DNA from: Rhizobium sp. BK650
GTDB lineage: Bacteria; Pseudomonadota; Alphaproteobacteria; Rhizobiales; Rhizobiaceae
NCBI RefSeq assembly: GCF_014195325.1
Contig: NZ_JACIBK010000019.1
Span: 1-64,000, forward strand
Direction: 5' to 3'
DNA: 64,000 nt
This document shows, piece after piece, positions 43,847-51,157 of this stretch. Within the stretch, counting starts at the first letter, position 1; each line of letters opens with the position of its first letter. The notes beneath the pieces are model-generated. The model ran no database searches. It was not told the origin of the DNA and saw nothing but the letters and a program-made list of their open reading frames with translations. Position numbers and translations under genes: made by a program.

Positions 43847-44065
43847 ATGATGGATGCAATGAATTGGATGACGGTCCTTTCGGCCGTCGCACTGGCAAGT
43901 TGGATGGTTGCGGGTGCGATGGCGATTTTCGACATCCATCAACAGCTGAGACACCCGACCGGTTCGCATGTTGCGGAATTGCTGATGGGGGGTCTATGCT
44001 CGTCGGAACATTCGTCACCATTATCATCCTTGTATCGGCATTTTAGAGATCCTGAGCTCTCGTAA
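43847..44065 (+). CDS. Small membrane protein, probably frameshifted at a G6 run
   Basis: The gene starts at ATG 43847 with AGAGGAG upstream and an EcfG-type promoter. The first 50 residues contain one membrane helix (Val-Leu-Ser-Ala-Val-Ala-Leu-Ala-Ser-Trp-Met-Val). After a run of six G (43986-43991) the annotated frame turns polar and Ser-rich to 44065. One more G would instead give a second hydrophobic helix (Gly-Thr-Phe-Val-Thr-Ile-Ile-Ile-Leu-Val) ending at 44046, a compact two-helix protein. I think the two-helix form is the intended one. Function is unknown. Confidence 0.55.
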   Translation: MMDAMNWMTVLSAVALASWMVAGAMAIFDIHQQLRHPTGSHVAELLMGGLCSSEHSSPLSSLYRHFRDPELS

Positions 44066-44120
44066 AAGCCCGAATCTGTTTGAAGAGAGTACTTGGCTTC
44101 TTTTTCGTGAGGAAGACAAC

Positions 44121-44234
44121 GTGACGTCGACGGAAGATCTGCACTCCGATACGGGGGTGAAGGATGGTGGGACCGCACGGTTTCATTTGAAGGAAGGGCA
44201 GGACAAGCCCACCGCGCGATCCCGGGAGGTTTGA
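44121..44234 (+). CDS. Candidate 37-residue protein (GTG start)
   Basis: A GTG with GAGGAAG seven bases upstream opens 37 hydrophilic codons ending 50 bases before a terminator-like hairpin. No family is recognised; it is tentative. Confidence 0.25.
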   Translation: MTSTEDLHSDTGVKDGGTARFHLKEGQDKPTARSREV

Positions 44235-44283
44235 CTTAGAAAACTATCCTTTGTTCCCGCTGATGCGACTCCGGAACAAAAAA

Positions 44284-44299
44284 GCCCGCCGGGGCGGGC
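44284..44299. terminator. Bidirectional intrinsic terminator
   Basis: A 7-bp GC-rich stem with a GG loop is flanked by A-rich sequence on the left and by AAGTTTTT on the right, so it could stop transcription in both directions. Confidence 0.65.
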
Positions 44300-44611
44300 A
44301 AGTTTTTGAGCACATCCATAGGATCGCGCTGACCGATTTGCAGGTCCAGGAGTGAGAGACCTGCCGCGCGACCCGGCTTCCAACTTAAGGCCAGTCGTTT
44401 TGTTCCAACTGCTGGCGCGCCACAGTGGCACGTGCGGAGAAGGCTTAAACTACCCTGGCTTGTTGATGTGCCGATATCCTTTTCATCGTCTGCAGACTTG
44501 TCAGGTCGCACGCGGCTCAGTGTCTATATGTGCTCATTCCCCACAGCAGAGGCGAGCTGACGCATGATTTCCTCTCGCTCACGCTCCCGTCGGTTTGGTA
44601 GGGAGCCGCAG

Positions 44612-45241
44612 CTAATGGAGTAGTCCGTCGAGGTCGAACTCCTCCCATCCTTGAAGTCCAGTCTGGGCATCCCTGGTGTCATGATCCGTTTCTCTCGGAC
44701 GCTTGGAGGATTTCTTCGACGACCGCGCCACCTTGTCCTGATATGCGGCCTTCCTGCGCTTCTCCGCCCTAGCCTCCGCGTCCTCCACACGCCATTCGCC
44801 GACGGCGCCACGGTCGAGAAGGTCCTCCACGACCTTCGGATCGAAAATGTGGAAGGTGATCCGGCGGGCTCGCCCGGCCAGTCTGACGGTTCTCATTCCT
44901 GCGCTCGGCAGGCGCCCGTCCGCGAGCCAGCGATGCCGCTCGCTTGTCTTCATCCCAAGGATATCCTCGATCTCGCGCGGGATGACGGGCAGGGCCTCGG
45001 CCTCCTCCAGCGCCTTAGCCACCACCGCCACCGCCGCGTTAAACGCCGTCTTGCCGCCAGCCGGCATCGCAAGAGTTATTTCGCCGCCCTCCAGCGAGAC
45101 CGACTTCTTCGAGACCAACGGAAGCCGGGCCTGGATTTCCTGAAGGATGCCCTTCGCCCGCACGGACGATCCCATCGTCATGGAGGACGACAAGGTCCAT
45201 GTACGGACAAGTTCGATATCGTGCTGCTCGCGTCTCGGCAT
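44612..45241 (-). CDS. Hypothetical protein, 209 residues
   Basis: I do not recognise this protein. It is soluble and basic. The middle (residues about 90-150) has an Ile-Pro-Arg-Glu-Ile-Glu-Asp-Ile-Leu-Gly-Met segment followed by Ser-Glu-Arg-His-Arg-Trp-Leu, which could be a helix-turn-helix, and then a beta-rich Arg-Arg-Ile-Thr-Phe-His-Ile-Phe-Asp. The C-terminus is rich in Lys, Arg and Ser. ATG 45241 has AGGA upstream; an internal ATG after 20 codons is an alternative. It is isolated from its neighbours. Confidence 0.62.
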   Translation of the reverse strand: MPRREQHDIELVRTWTLSSSMTMGSSVRAKGILQEIQARLPLVSKKSVSLEGGEITLAMPAGGKTAFNAAVAVVAKALEEAEALPVIPREIEDILGMKTSERHRWLADGRLPSAGMRTVRLAGRARRITFHIFDPKVVEDLLDRGAVGEWRVEDAEARAEKRRKAAYQDKVARSSKKSSKRPRETDHDTRDAQTGLQGWEEFDLDGLLH

Positions 45242-45639
45242 GGGTCCTAGATAGTGTCGAAATTTTCTCGTTGGTAGGTGGCACCCACAGGCCCGCCAAT
45301 CAGGCGGGTTCCTGGTTCGGTATCGTGCTGATCTTATTTGTCAGCGCCAGCATGATCTCATCCGACACTGCTGGCTGTTTCTGGCGATCTCCTTGATGAC
45401 ATGTCGTCTCCTTCAAGTACGTGTCGATGGAGCTGACCATCGCTTGCCGTGGGGCTTCTTCAAACATCCTGTCATACTGTTTCTGCCAAACCACATTCAA
45501 AAGCCGGCAGTCCCGCCGTTCCCTCTGCGTTGCGTCAGAACGTTCGGATTTTATTAAATATGTTGGAAAATACTCCGTTTCGAGGGCGATCTAAATCTCG
45601 ACAAACGAGTTCATCTCGTAACCACGAGCGGAGAGTGCC
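45242..45639. other. Intergenic region with a possible frameshifted small gene
   Basis: On the minus strand an ATG at 45402 with a perfect AAGGAG site reads only 14 codons, but the neighbouring frame (open 45500-45300) continues to a stop placed inside a CCCGCC/GGCGGG hairpin (45292-45308). This looks like a small gene with one base gained or lost, followed by its terminator. Confidence 0.35.
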
Positions 45640-46020
45640 ATGTATCAGCGTACGGTTCTCATCGTCGAAGACGAGTTCCTCATTAGGATTGTGCTTGCCG
45701 ACACACTTGCAAACGAAGGCTTTGACGTCGTCGAGGCTGCAAACGTGCTTGAAGCCGTGGCGGTACTCGGACAGCGCAAGATCGACGCCGTCATCACGGA
45801 CATCGACATGCCCGGAGGGCTGAGTGGCCTTGACTTGGCGAAGATGATTTCCACCACCCATAGAGACGTGCCGGTCATCATCGCATCGGGTGGACATCGT
45901 CTGCAGGCCGACGAACTGCCTGGAGACGCGGTCTTTGTGCCAAAGCCGTACGGGTTGGAAGCCATCGCCGCCATGGTCGGCGAGATGACCGAGCGTGGCA
46001 CCAGCCGGATCGCCGGCTAG
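45640..46020 (+). CDS. Single-domain response regulator (CheY-like)
   Basis: The 126-residue protein is one receiver domain: Val-Glu-Asp-Glu near residue 10, phospho-acceptor Asp in Val-Ile-Thr-Asp-Ile-Asp-Met-Pro near residue 53, and Lys in Pro-Lys-Pro near residue 102. It has no output domain, so it would act as a shuttle or by protein contact. No kinase is adjacent. GGAGAG precedes the ATG. Confidence 0.92.
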   Translation: MYQRTVLIVEDEFLIRIVLADTLANEGFDVVEAANVLEAVAVLGQRKIDAVITDIDMPGGLSGLDLAKMISTTHRDVPVIIASGGHRLQADELPGDAVFVPKPYGLEAIAAMVGEMTERGTSRIAG

Positions 46021-46121
46021 GCGAAATCGCCAATGCGGGCGGCGCAATCGACCATGATGACAATCACTGCGGCATCTGAGTGGAGTGCCATTTGAGTGGA
46101 GTGCCTTGCGACGTAGTTTGT

Positions 46122-46146
46122 GGAACTTCTTGATCGGCGTCCCTTT
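46122..46146 (+). promoter_or_regulatory. Weak EcfG-type promoter match (GGAAC-N16-CTTT)
   Basis: GGAAC (46122-46126) and CTTT (46143-46146) are 16 bases apart, 31 bases before the DUF3606 start; the -10 differs from CGTT at one base. Confidence 0.42.
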
Positions 46147-46177
46147 CCATCGATCGAAATCGCAAGGAGGAATGCAA

Positions 46178-46354
46178 ATGGCAAGCACGTCCCGAGGTAG
46201 AGCACAGGATCGAGCTAAGGTCGCCGCCGGACAGGATCGCGACGTCCGCTGCGAAGCGAAGAAGCAAGGGGTGCCGAAGGAAACAGTCAAAAAAGCGGTG
46301 AAGACCGCGGGGAATTCCCGCAAGAAGGTCGAAGCGGAAATCAGCCGAGACTAG
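46178..46354 (+). CDS. DUF3606 small basic protein
   Basis: The 58-residue protein has the DUF3606 core (Arg-Ala-Lys-Val-Ala-Ala-Gly-Gln-Asp, then Glu-Ala-Lys-Lys and Val-Lys-Lys-Ala-Val). It is very basic and might bind nucleic acid; the family has no proven role. ATG 46178 is preferred because AAGGAGG is seven bases upstream; the ATG two codons earlier is too close to it. Confidence 0.85.
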   Translation: MASTSRGRAQDRAKVAAGQDRDVRCEAKKQGVPKETVKKAVKTAGNSRKKVEAEISRD

Positions 46355-46465
46355 CCATACTCGCGACATACACCGCCAACGGCTTCAACTGTCGGCTCGA
46401 AATGCTCCTCCGATTGCTTGAGGAGGCCGATCCGGAGGCTGGCCCGGCGCCTCGTCTCCTCCGCA

Positions 46466-47029
46466 CTATCTTTCGATCGTGCCGTTGCGCCGGATCTTTC
46501 TCTGCAGGAGGAGGATGCCGTAAAGCAGCGCCTCGGCGGTCGGCGGGCAGCCGGGCACGTAGATGTCGACAGGCACGACGCGGTCGCAGCCGCGCACTAC
46601 CGAATATGAATAGTGGTAATAGCCGCCGCCATTGGCGCAGGAGCCCATGGAGATCACGTAGCGCGGCTCGGGCATCTGGCCGTAGACCTTGCGCAGCGCC
46701 GGCGCCATCTTGTTGCAGAGCGTGCCGGCGACGATCATCAGATCAGATTGCCTGGGGCTGCCGCGCGGTGCCACGCCGAAACGCTCGACGTCGTAGCGAG
46801 GCATGGACATCTGCATCATCTCGATGGCGCAGCAGGCGAGCCCGAAGGTCATCCACATCAGCGAGCCGGTACGCGCCCAGGTGATGAGTTCGTCTGTGCT
46901 TGAGACGAGAAAACCTTTGTCGGCGAGTTCGGCATTGATCATCCCCATCGTCGGATCATCCCGGCGGCTCTCGCCGGGGAATTGGTATTGCGCAGGCGCT
47001 GGTCGGGATTGCTTTCCTTCATCTGGCAT
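46466..47029 (-). CDS. nuoB: Orphan NADH-quinone oxidoreductase subunit B
   Basis: The 187-residue protein is a NuoB: it has the Cys-Cys pair in Leu-Ala-Cys-Cys-Ala-Ile-Glu-Met, Cys in Gly-Ser-Cys-Ala-Asn-Gly-Gly and Cys in Pro-Gly-Cys-Pro-Pro-Thr, the four ligands of cluster N2. ATG 47029 has AAGGAGG upstream; the open frame before it shows no homology. No other nuo gene is near, so this is a second, isolated copy. Whether it enters complex I as an alternative subunit or has another role cannot be told. Confidence 0.92.
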   Translation of the reverse strand: MPDEGKQSRPAPAQYQFPGESRRDDPTMGMINAELADKGFLVSSTDELITWARTGSLMWMTFGLACCAIEMMQMSMPRYDVERFGVAPRGSPRQSDLMIVAGTLCNKMAPALRKVYGQMPEPRYVISMGSCANGGGYYHYSYSVVRGCDRVVPVDIYVPGCPPTAEALLYGILLLQRKIRRNGTIER

Positions 47030-47112
47030 GGCGGCCTCCTTGATCAGGGGACCAGACAAGTCAAGCCGGCACCGGTTCCCAAGCCTTAGGGGGAAAATCG
47101 GCATGCCTGCGG

Positions 47113-47138
47113 GGAACACGGGCGACTTGTCTCTGGTT
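47113..47138 (+). promoter_or_regulatory. EcfG-type promoter (GGAAC-N17-GGTT) for the 128-residue membrane protein
   Basis: GGAAC (47113-47117) and GGTT (47135-47138) are 17 bases apart, ending 25 bases before ATG 47164. Confidence 0.68.
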
Positions 47139-47163
47139 GGATCGAACCAGCCCAGAGGTTCCA

Positions 47164-47550
47164 ATGCGTTTCGTTCCCTCATTAGTTCACGGTCTTGCCG
47201 ATTATGTTTGTGGAGCATTCTTGTTGGCGGGGCCCATCCTGCTCCAGGAGCCGGAGCCAGCGCGACACGCGATAATGATGATAGGTTCCCTTGTTCTTCT
47301 CAATTCTGTCTTGACCGATTACGAGGCGGGTATTCATCGGTTGCTGCCGCTTCGCATCCATCTTTGCTTCGACACCATCCTAGGTGCAGCCGTCCTCGCT
47401 TTGTCCCTTATCCTCACGCTGTCTCCTGTGATGGCTGTCATGGCCTGGCTCTCTGGCCTCCTTACCGTGGCGCTGGCGACGACCACGAAGTTTCCACGCC
47501 GACGCCTCGAACAGCGTAGGCTGGTAGGGCCAGGCGCGCCGCGCCAATGA
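47164..47550 (+). CDS. Small integral membrane protein, about four helices
   Basis: The 128-residue product is mostly hydrophobic: helices around Tyr-Val-Cys-Gly-Ala-Phe-Leu-Leu-Ala-Gly, Ile-Met-Met-Ile-Gly-Ser-Leu-Val, Ile-Leu-Gly-Ala-Ala-Val-Leu-Ala-Leu, and Val-Met-Ala-Trp-Leu-Ser-Gly-Leu, with an Arg-rich tail. It may belong to the SPW-repeat type, but I am not sure. ATG 47164 has AGAGG upstream and an EcfG-type promoter before it, suggesting an envelope stress protein. Confidence 0.75.
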   Translation: MRFVPSLVHGLADYVCGAFLLAGPILLQEPEPARHAIMMIGSLVLLNSVLTDYEAGIHRLLPLRIHLCFDTILGAAVLALSLILTLSPVMAVMAWLSGLLTVALATTTKFPRRRLEQRRLVGPGAPRQ

Positions 47551-47701
47551 AACCTACGACGGAGATCACCGGATCAGTCTTCGCCGACGCGCTCGAGGCC
47601 CGGTGCATGGCCCATGGCGCGTTGTCGCGGTGACAACTGGTGATCGCGAGATCCAGTACTGGCAAATGCCCATGTCTTGTGGATTCTGCTTTGGGGAGAA
47701 T

Positions 47702-47723
47702 GGGCGGGGTGGACGCCCCGCCC
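47702..47723. terminator. Hairpin terminator of the DUF1236 gene
   Basis: An 8-bp G+C stem with a 6-base loop begins 12 bases beyond the minus-strand stop at 47735. No T-run follows. Confidence 0.5.
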
Positions 47724-47734
47724 GGTGGAAACGC

Positions 47735-48133
47735 TTACTTGATGATCTGGACGACCTTCCGCGACGACGGTTCGACAATCACCCGCTCGTCGTTCACGAT
47801 TGCGTAGGCGTAGGTCGGGTCCTCCGGAACCGGCGTCACGACGACCGTATCGGGAAGCGGTTGACCGACGACGATCCGTTCCTTCACAACAACCCGCGTC
47901 GATGGAGCCGGAGCTTCCCTCACGTAGGTCACTGTCTTCTGTGGCGGCGGATCGATGGCAGTGCCAACGATTGCCCCGGCGACCCCGCCTACGGCAGCGC
48001 CAACAGGACCGCCAACGATGGCACCAGTAACTGCACCGCCAGCCGCACCATTTACCGTGGACGACTGAGCAAAGGCTGTCCCCGACATCAAAGCTGCGAC
48101 AAGGGCAGCACCCGTCATCATCTTACGAAGCAT
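47735..48133 (-). CDS. DUF1236 periplasmic protein with glycine-zipper segment
   Basis: The 132-residue protein has a signal peptide cleaved after Ala-Phe-Ala, then a Gly/Ala-rich zipper (repeated Gly-x-x-x-Gly), and a C-terminal DUF1236-like region with Val-Val-Val-Lys-Glu and Glu-Arg-Val-Ile-Val-Glu-Pro. It is probably periplasmic or outer-membrane associated. ATG 48133 has AAGGAGG upstream and an exact EcfG-type promoter 46 bases away. Confidence 0.87.
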   Translation of the reverse strand: MLRKMMTGAALVAALMSGTAFAQSSTVNGAAGGAVTGAIVGGPVGAAVGGVAGAIVGTAIDPPPQKTVTYVREAPAPSTRVVVKERIVVGQPLPDTVVVTPVPEDPTYAYAIVNDERVIVEPSSRKVVQIIK

Positions 48134-48178
48134 CTGATCCTCCTTCAGAATCGAGCGGTCATGCAACCGCAGCCAGAC

Positions 48179-48203
48179 AACGGCCCAGTTCGAACCTCGT
48201 TCC
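48179..48203 (-). promoter_or_regulatory. EcfG-type promoter (GGAAC-N16-CGTT) for the DUF1236 gene
   Basis: Minus-strand GGAAC (48203-48199) and CGTT (48182-48179) are exactly 16 bases apart, 46 bases before the ATG at 48133. Confidence 0.8.
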
Positions 48204-48507
48204 AAGGTCGGACCTTGGTTTTGCCGGCGCGCCAAGCGTCCGTCACTCGGGCCGATCGCTGTCGCGCAATGACTGCCAGCCTTGACCGTTGTTTGACCTT
48301 ACGGTTGTTGTGTCGGCAGCCGGTTTAAGGCGGCAAGCCAGGAGACGTTGTTTTGCAAGCGTGACATCAGGCTGACAAGGGAAAGTCGTGCGGCCGCGCC
48401 GCGGTCGAATAAAACGACTGGCGCGCGCAGGATGAGAGACCGTCACTATCGCAGAGGTCGCTGCCCGCCCTCTACTGTACGTCGCCGACCTGGTACCGAC
48501 GATCGTT

Positions 48508-49005
48508 CTATTTAGAGGCGAGGGCCTGGATCCGTGTCAGATGCATGTGCAGATCAGGCAAGATCTTGGCCGCCGTCTTCTTGAGCTGGCCGTCCGGACC
48601 TTGCTTCACGAACTCGTCAAAAAGTGCAACCGCCTGCTGATGGGCCGTCACCTGCGTCGAAAGGTAGGCCTGGTCGAGATTTTCGGGATCGGAGGTTTGA
48701 AGGGCTTCGACCTTCTGACGCTGTTCGGAATCAAGTTCGGCGGGTATCGGAATTCCGTCCTGCTTTGCGGCCTCGGCAAGCAGCGGACCGGCTCTCTCGT
48801 GGTCCCTCAGCATGTCCCGCGCGAACTCTTTGGCATCCGCCGCTTTACCTTTGGAGAGCTCGATATTGGCCACCTCGATTTCAAACAGGTTCGACAGAGC
48901 CGCCTTCGTGGCGAAGTCATTGGCATGCCGGGTCGCCTCGTCATCGGCAGCAATGCCAGGTACGCAGGTCATCAGGAACAGGGCTGAAGCTAGGAAGATC
49001 TTCAT
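48508..49005 (-). CDS. DUF4142 periplasmic protein
   Basis: The 165-residue protein has a cleavable signal (hydrophobic Leu-Ala-Ser-Ala-Leu-Phe-Leu-Met, site at Gly-Ile-Ala-Ala) and a helical DUF4142 domain with Phe-Glu-Ile-Glu-Val-Ala, Phe-Ala-Arg-Asp-Met-Leu and a C-terminal Leu-Pro-Asp-Leu-His-Met-His-Leu. The ferritin-like family is exported and has no firm function. ATG 49005 is chosen because the signal peptide begins there. An EcfG-type promoter lies 31 bases upstream. Confidence 0.88.
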   Translation of the reverse strand: MKIFLASALFLMTCVPGIAADDEATRHANDFATKAALSNLFEIEVANIELSKGKAADAKEFARDMLRDHERAGPLLAEAAKQDGIPIPAELDSEQRQKVEALQTSDPENLDQAYLSTQVTAHQQAVALFDEFVKQGPDGQLKKTAAKILPDLHMHLTRIQALASK

Positions 49006-49035
49006 CGTACTCTCAATCGTTGCAAACGAGCGCCT

Positions 49036-49060
49036 AACCTTCTCCCAGGCCTGAAGTTCC
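49036..49060 (-). promoter_or_regulatory. EcfG-type promoter (GGAAC-N16-GGTT) for the DUF4142 gene
   Basis: Minus-strand GGAAC (49060-49056) and GGTT (49039-49036) are 16 bases apart, 31 bases before the ATG at 49005. Confidence 0.72.
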
Positions 49061-49174
49061 CTGCCCGAGCGCGGCACCACCCGATGCGCGGTCGTCGAGA
49101 ACTTCGGCCCATGGGATCGGAGCACCGCGATATTCATCCGTGCGCAGCTGCCCAGGACGGAAGATGACGTTGCG

Positions 49175-49199
49175 GGAACTATTGCGCCGAATTGAGATT
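49175..49199 (+). promoter_or_regulatory. Weak EcfG-type promoter match (GGAAC-N16-GATT) for the second treZ
   Basis: GGAAC (49175-49179) and GATT (49196-49199) are 16 bases apart, 45 bases before ATG 49245; the second base of the -10 is off consensus. Confidence 0.35.
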
Positions 49200-49244
49200 T
49201 AAGAGCGCGCATCACGACAAGCCGCACAACCTGGGGAATCTCAC

Positions 49245-51020
49245 ATGACTGAATACGATTTCGGCCCCCGAATTTCCGCATGTGCCACGCAATTCCGTTT
49301 GTGGGCGCCTCTTCAAAACCAGATCGCTTTGTCATTCGAGGAAGGCGAAACGACAGATATGGTGCGATCCGACGACGGCTGGCACCGATGTGAAGTCGGT
49401 AGCCCGCGACCAGGGACCGCCTATTCCTTCATCCTAGAGAACGGTCTTTCCGTGCCCGATCCTGCCTCCCGATACCAGCCGCGCGATGTTCATGGACCAA
49501 GTGAGGTCGTCGATCCGGATGCCTACCGGTGGAGAACAACTGACTGGGGCGGCCGTAGCTTCGATGATCTTGTTCTTTACGAGCTGCATGTCGGAGCCTT
49601 TACGCAGGAGGGGACATTCGCTGCGGCAATCGACCGTCTCGACCATTTGAAGTCGGTTGGAGTGACCGGAATCCAGATGATGCCGGTGGCTGATTTTCCT
49701 GGTCGGCGCGGCTGGGGCTATGACGGCGTCCTTCCCTATGCACCCGACAGCAGCTACGGCCGGCCTGAAGATTTAAAGCGGCTCGTCGACGAAGCTCATG
49801 CGCGTGGTATCTGTGTTTTCCTGGATGTGGTCTATAACCATTTCGGTCCCGACGGAAATTATCTCCCTCTTTACGCTCCGCTTTTCACCGACCGTCACAA
49901 GACGCCATGGGGAAATGCGATCAACTATGATGGGAACGGGTCCCGGCCGATCCGGGAATTCATTATCCAAAACGCCATCTATTGGATCACCGACTTCAGG
50001 TTTGACGGTCTGCGCCTGGATGCTGTGCATGCGATCAAGGATCGCTCAGAGGAGCACCTCCTCCACGAGCTGGCGCGGCGGGTAAGGGAGGCAGCCGGCA
50101 AACGACATGTCCACCTCATCGTCGAGAATGAAGACAATGATGGTAGCCTTCTCGAGCGTGATGAGGACGGGCACCCCCGGTTCTTCTCTGCGCAGTGGAA
50201 CGACGATATTCACCACGTCATGCACGTTGCAGCGACCGGCGAAACCTTCGGCTACTATGCCGACTATGGTGACGATATCGCCAAGCTCGGGCGGGCGTTG
50301 GCCGAAGGTTTCGTGTTCCAGGGAGAACACATGCCCTACCGCGGTCAAAAGCGAGGAACGAGGAGCAGTCACCTGCCTCCATCGGCATTCGTCTCCTTCA
50401 TCCAGAACCATGACCAGATTGGCAATCGAGCTCTCGGCGACCGCATGACCGTAAGCCGACAGGGTGCGGTGCTTCGAGCCCTTGCCGGCGTATACCTGCT
50501 GAGCCCGCAAGTGCCGATGATCTTCATGGGAGAAGAATGGGGCGCCGAGGAGCCTTTCCCCTATTTTTGCGATTTCGATGAAGAGCTGAACGAGAAAGTC
50601 AGGGTGGGCCGGCGTCAGGAACTCTCACGTCTTCCCGGATTTGATGCCGACGATCTGCCGGATCCGACGACAGAGGCTACCTTCCTGTCTGCAAAGCTCG
50701 ATTGGACGAACCTTGAATCCGATAACTCTACGCAATGGCTCGATTTCTATCGAGAGCTTATTGTTCTACGGCGCCAACGGATCGCGCCCATCTTGATGGA
50801 CATAGTCCGCGGAGGTGGGCGCCATCGTTTATCGGCCGGTGGCGGCCTGATCGTTGAATGGGCACTCTCAGGTGGTAGCAGGCTGCGGCTTATGGCAAAT
50901 CTCAGCAGTCGGCCTGTCGAATTTGATGAAGAGGTCGCCGACGAAACGCGGTTTCTTCTGATTGGCGCCTTTACGGCGGGGAGCATGGCGCCTTGGTCGG
51001 TGCTGTGGTCGATGGTCTAA
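49245..51020 (+). CDS. treZ: Malto-oligosyltrehalose trehalohydrolase (second copy)
   Basis: The 591-residue GH13 enzyme is a paralogue of the protein at 36280, shorter by about 65 residues. It has Phe-Arg-Leu-Trp-Ala-Pro near the N-terminus, His-Val-Gly-Ala-Phe-Thr, Asp-Val-Val-Tyr-Asn-His-Phe-Gly, nucleophile Asp in Gly-Leu-Arg-Leu-Asp-Ala-Val, acid Glu in Ile-Val-Glu-Asn-Glu, and Gln-Asn-His-Asp-Gln-Ile-Gly. It should release trehalose from maltooligosyl-trehalose. It has no adjacent treY or treX. GGGGAA precedes the ATG. Confidence 0.93.
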   Translation: MTEYDFGPRISACATQFRLWAPLQNQIALSFEEGETTDMVRSDDGWHRCEVGSPRPGTAYSFILENGLSVPDPASRYQPRDVHGPSEVVDPDAYRWRTTDWGGRSFDDLVLYELHVGAFTQEGTFAAAIDRLDHLKSVGVTGIQMMPVADFPGRRGWGYDGVLPYAPDSSYGRPEDLKRLVDEAHARGICVFLDVVYNHFGPDGNYLPLYAPLFTDRHKTPWGNAINYDGNGSRPIREFIIQNAIYWITDFRFDGLRLDAVHAIKDRSEEHLLHELARRVREAAGKRHVHLIVENEDNDGSLLERDEDGHPRFFSAQWNDDIHHVMHVAATGETFGYYADYGDDIAKLGRALAEGFVFQGEHMPYRGQKRGTRSSHLPPSAFVSFIQNHDQIGNRALGDRMTVSRQGAVLRALAGVYLLSPQVPMIFMGEEWGAEEPFPYFCDFDEELNEKVRVGRRQELSRLPGFDADDLPDPTTEATFLSAKLDWTNLESDNSTQWLDFYRELIVLRRQRIAPILMDIVRGGGRHRLSAGGGLIVEWALSGGSRLRLMANLSSRPVEFDEEVADETRFLLIGAFTAGSMAPWSVLWSMV

Positions 51021-51157
51021 TTCTTTAGATTCAAGCCCATGCGGGCATATTATCTAAGTGGTACAGGCAGCACTTACGGCGGGGGCGGTATGAGCCGACC
51101 GCAATTCGCAGCATAATTCGGCTGCATAGAAGATATTACATGACCGGTTCTAGACTC

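Larger units (their letters stand above)
44066..44611. other. Intergenic region with a terminator and a tiny candidate frame
   Basis: About 550 bases without a convincing gene. It holds the 37-codon candidate at 44121 and the hairpin at 44284; the rest shows nothing I recognise. Confidence 0.4.

Noticed and set aside
43584..43850. 88-codon GTG frame upstream of the small membrane protein
   Set aside because: It overlaps the EcfG-type promoter, lacks a good ribosome-binding site and matches no family.
44651..45250. 199-codon plus-strand frame opposite the hypothetical gene at 44612
   Set aside because: Its composition is that of an antisense shadow (Arg/Leu/Pro-rich) and it lacks a ribosome-binding site; the minus-strand product has a more natural sequence.
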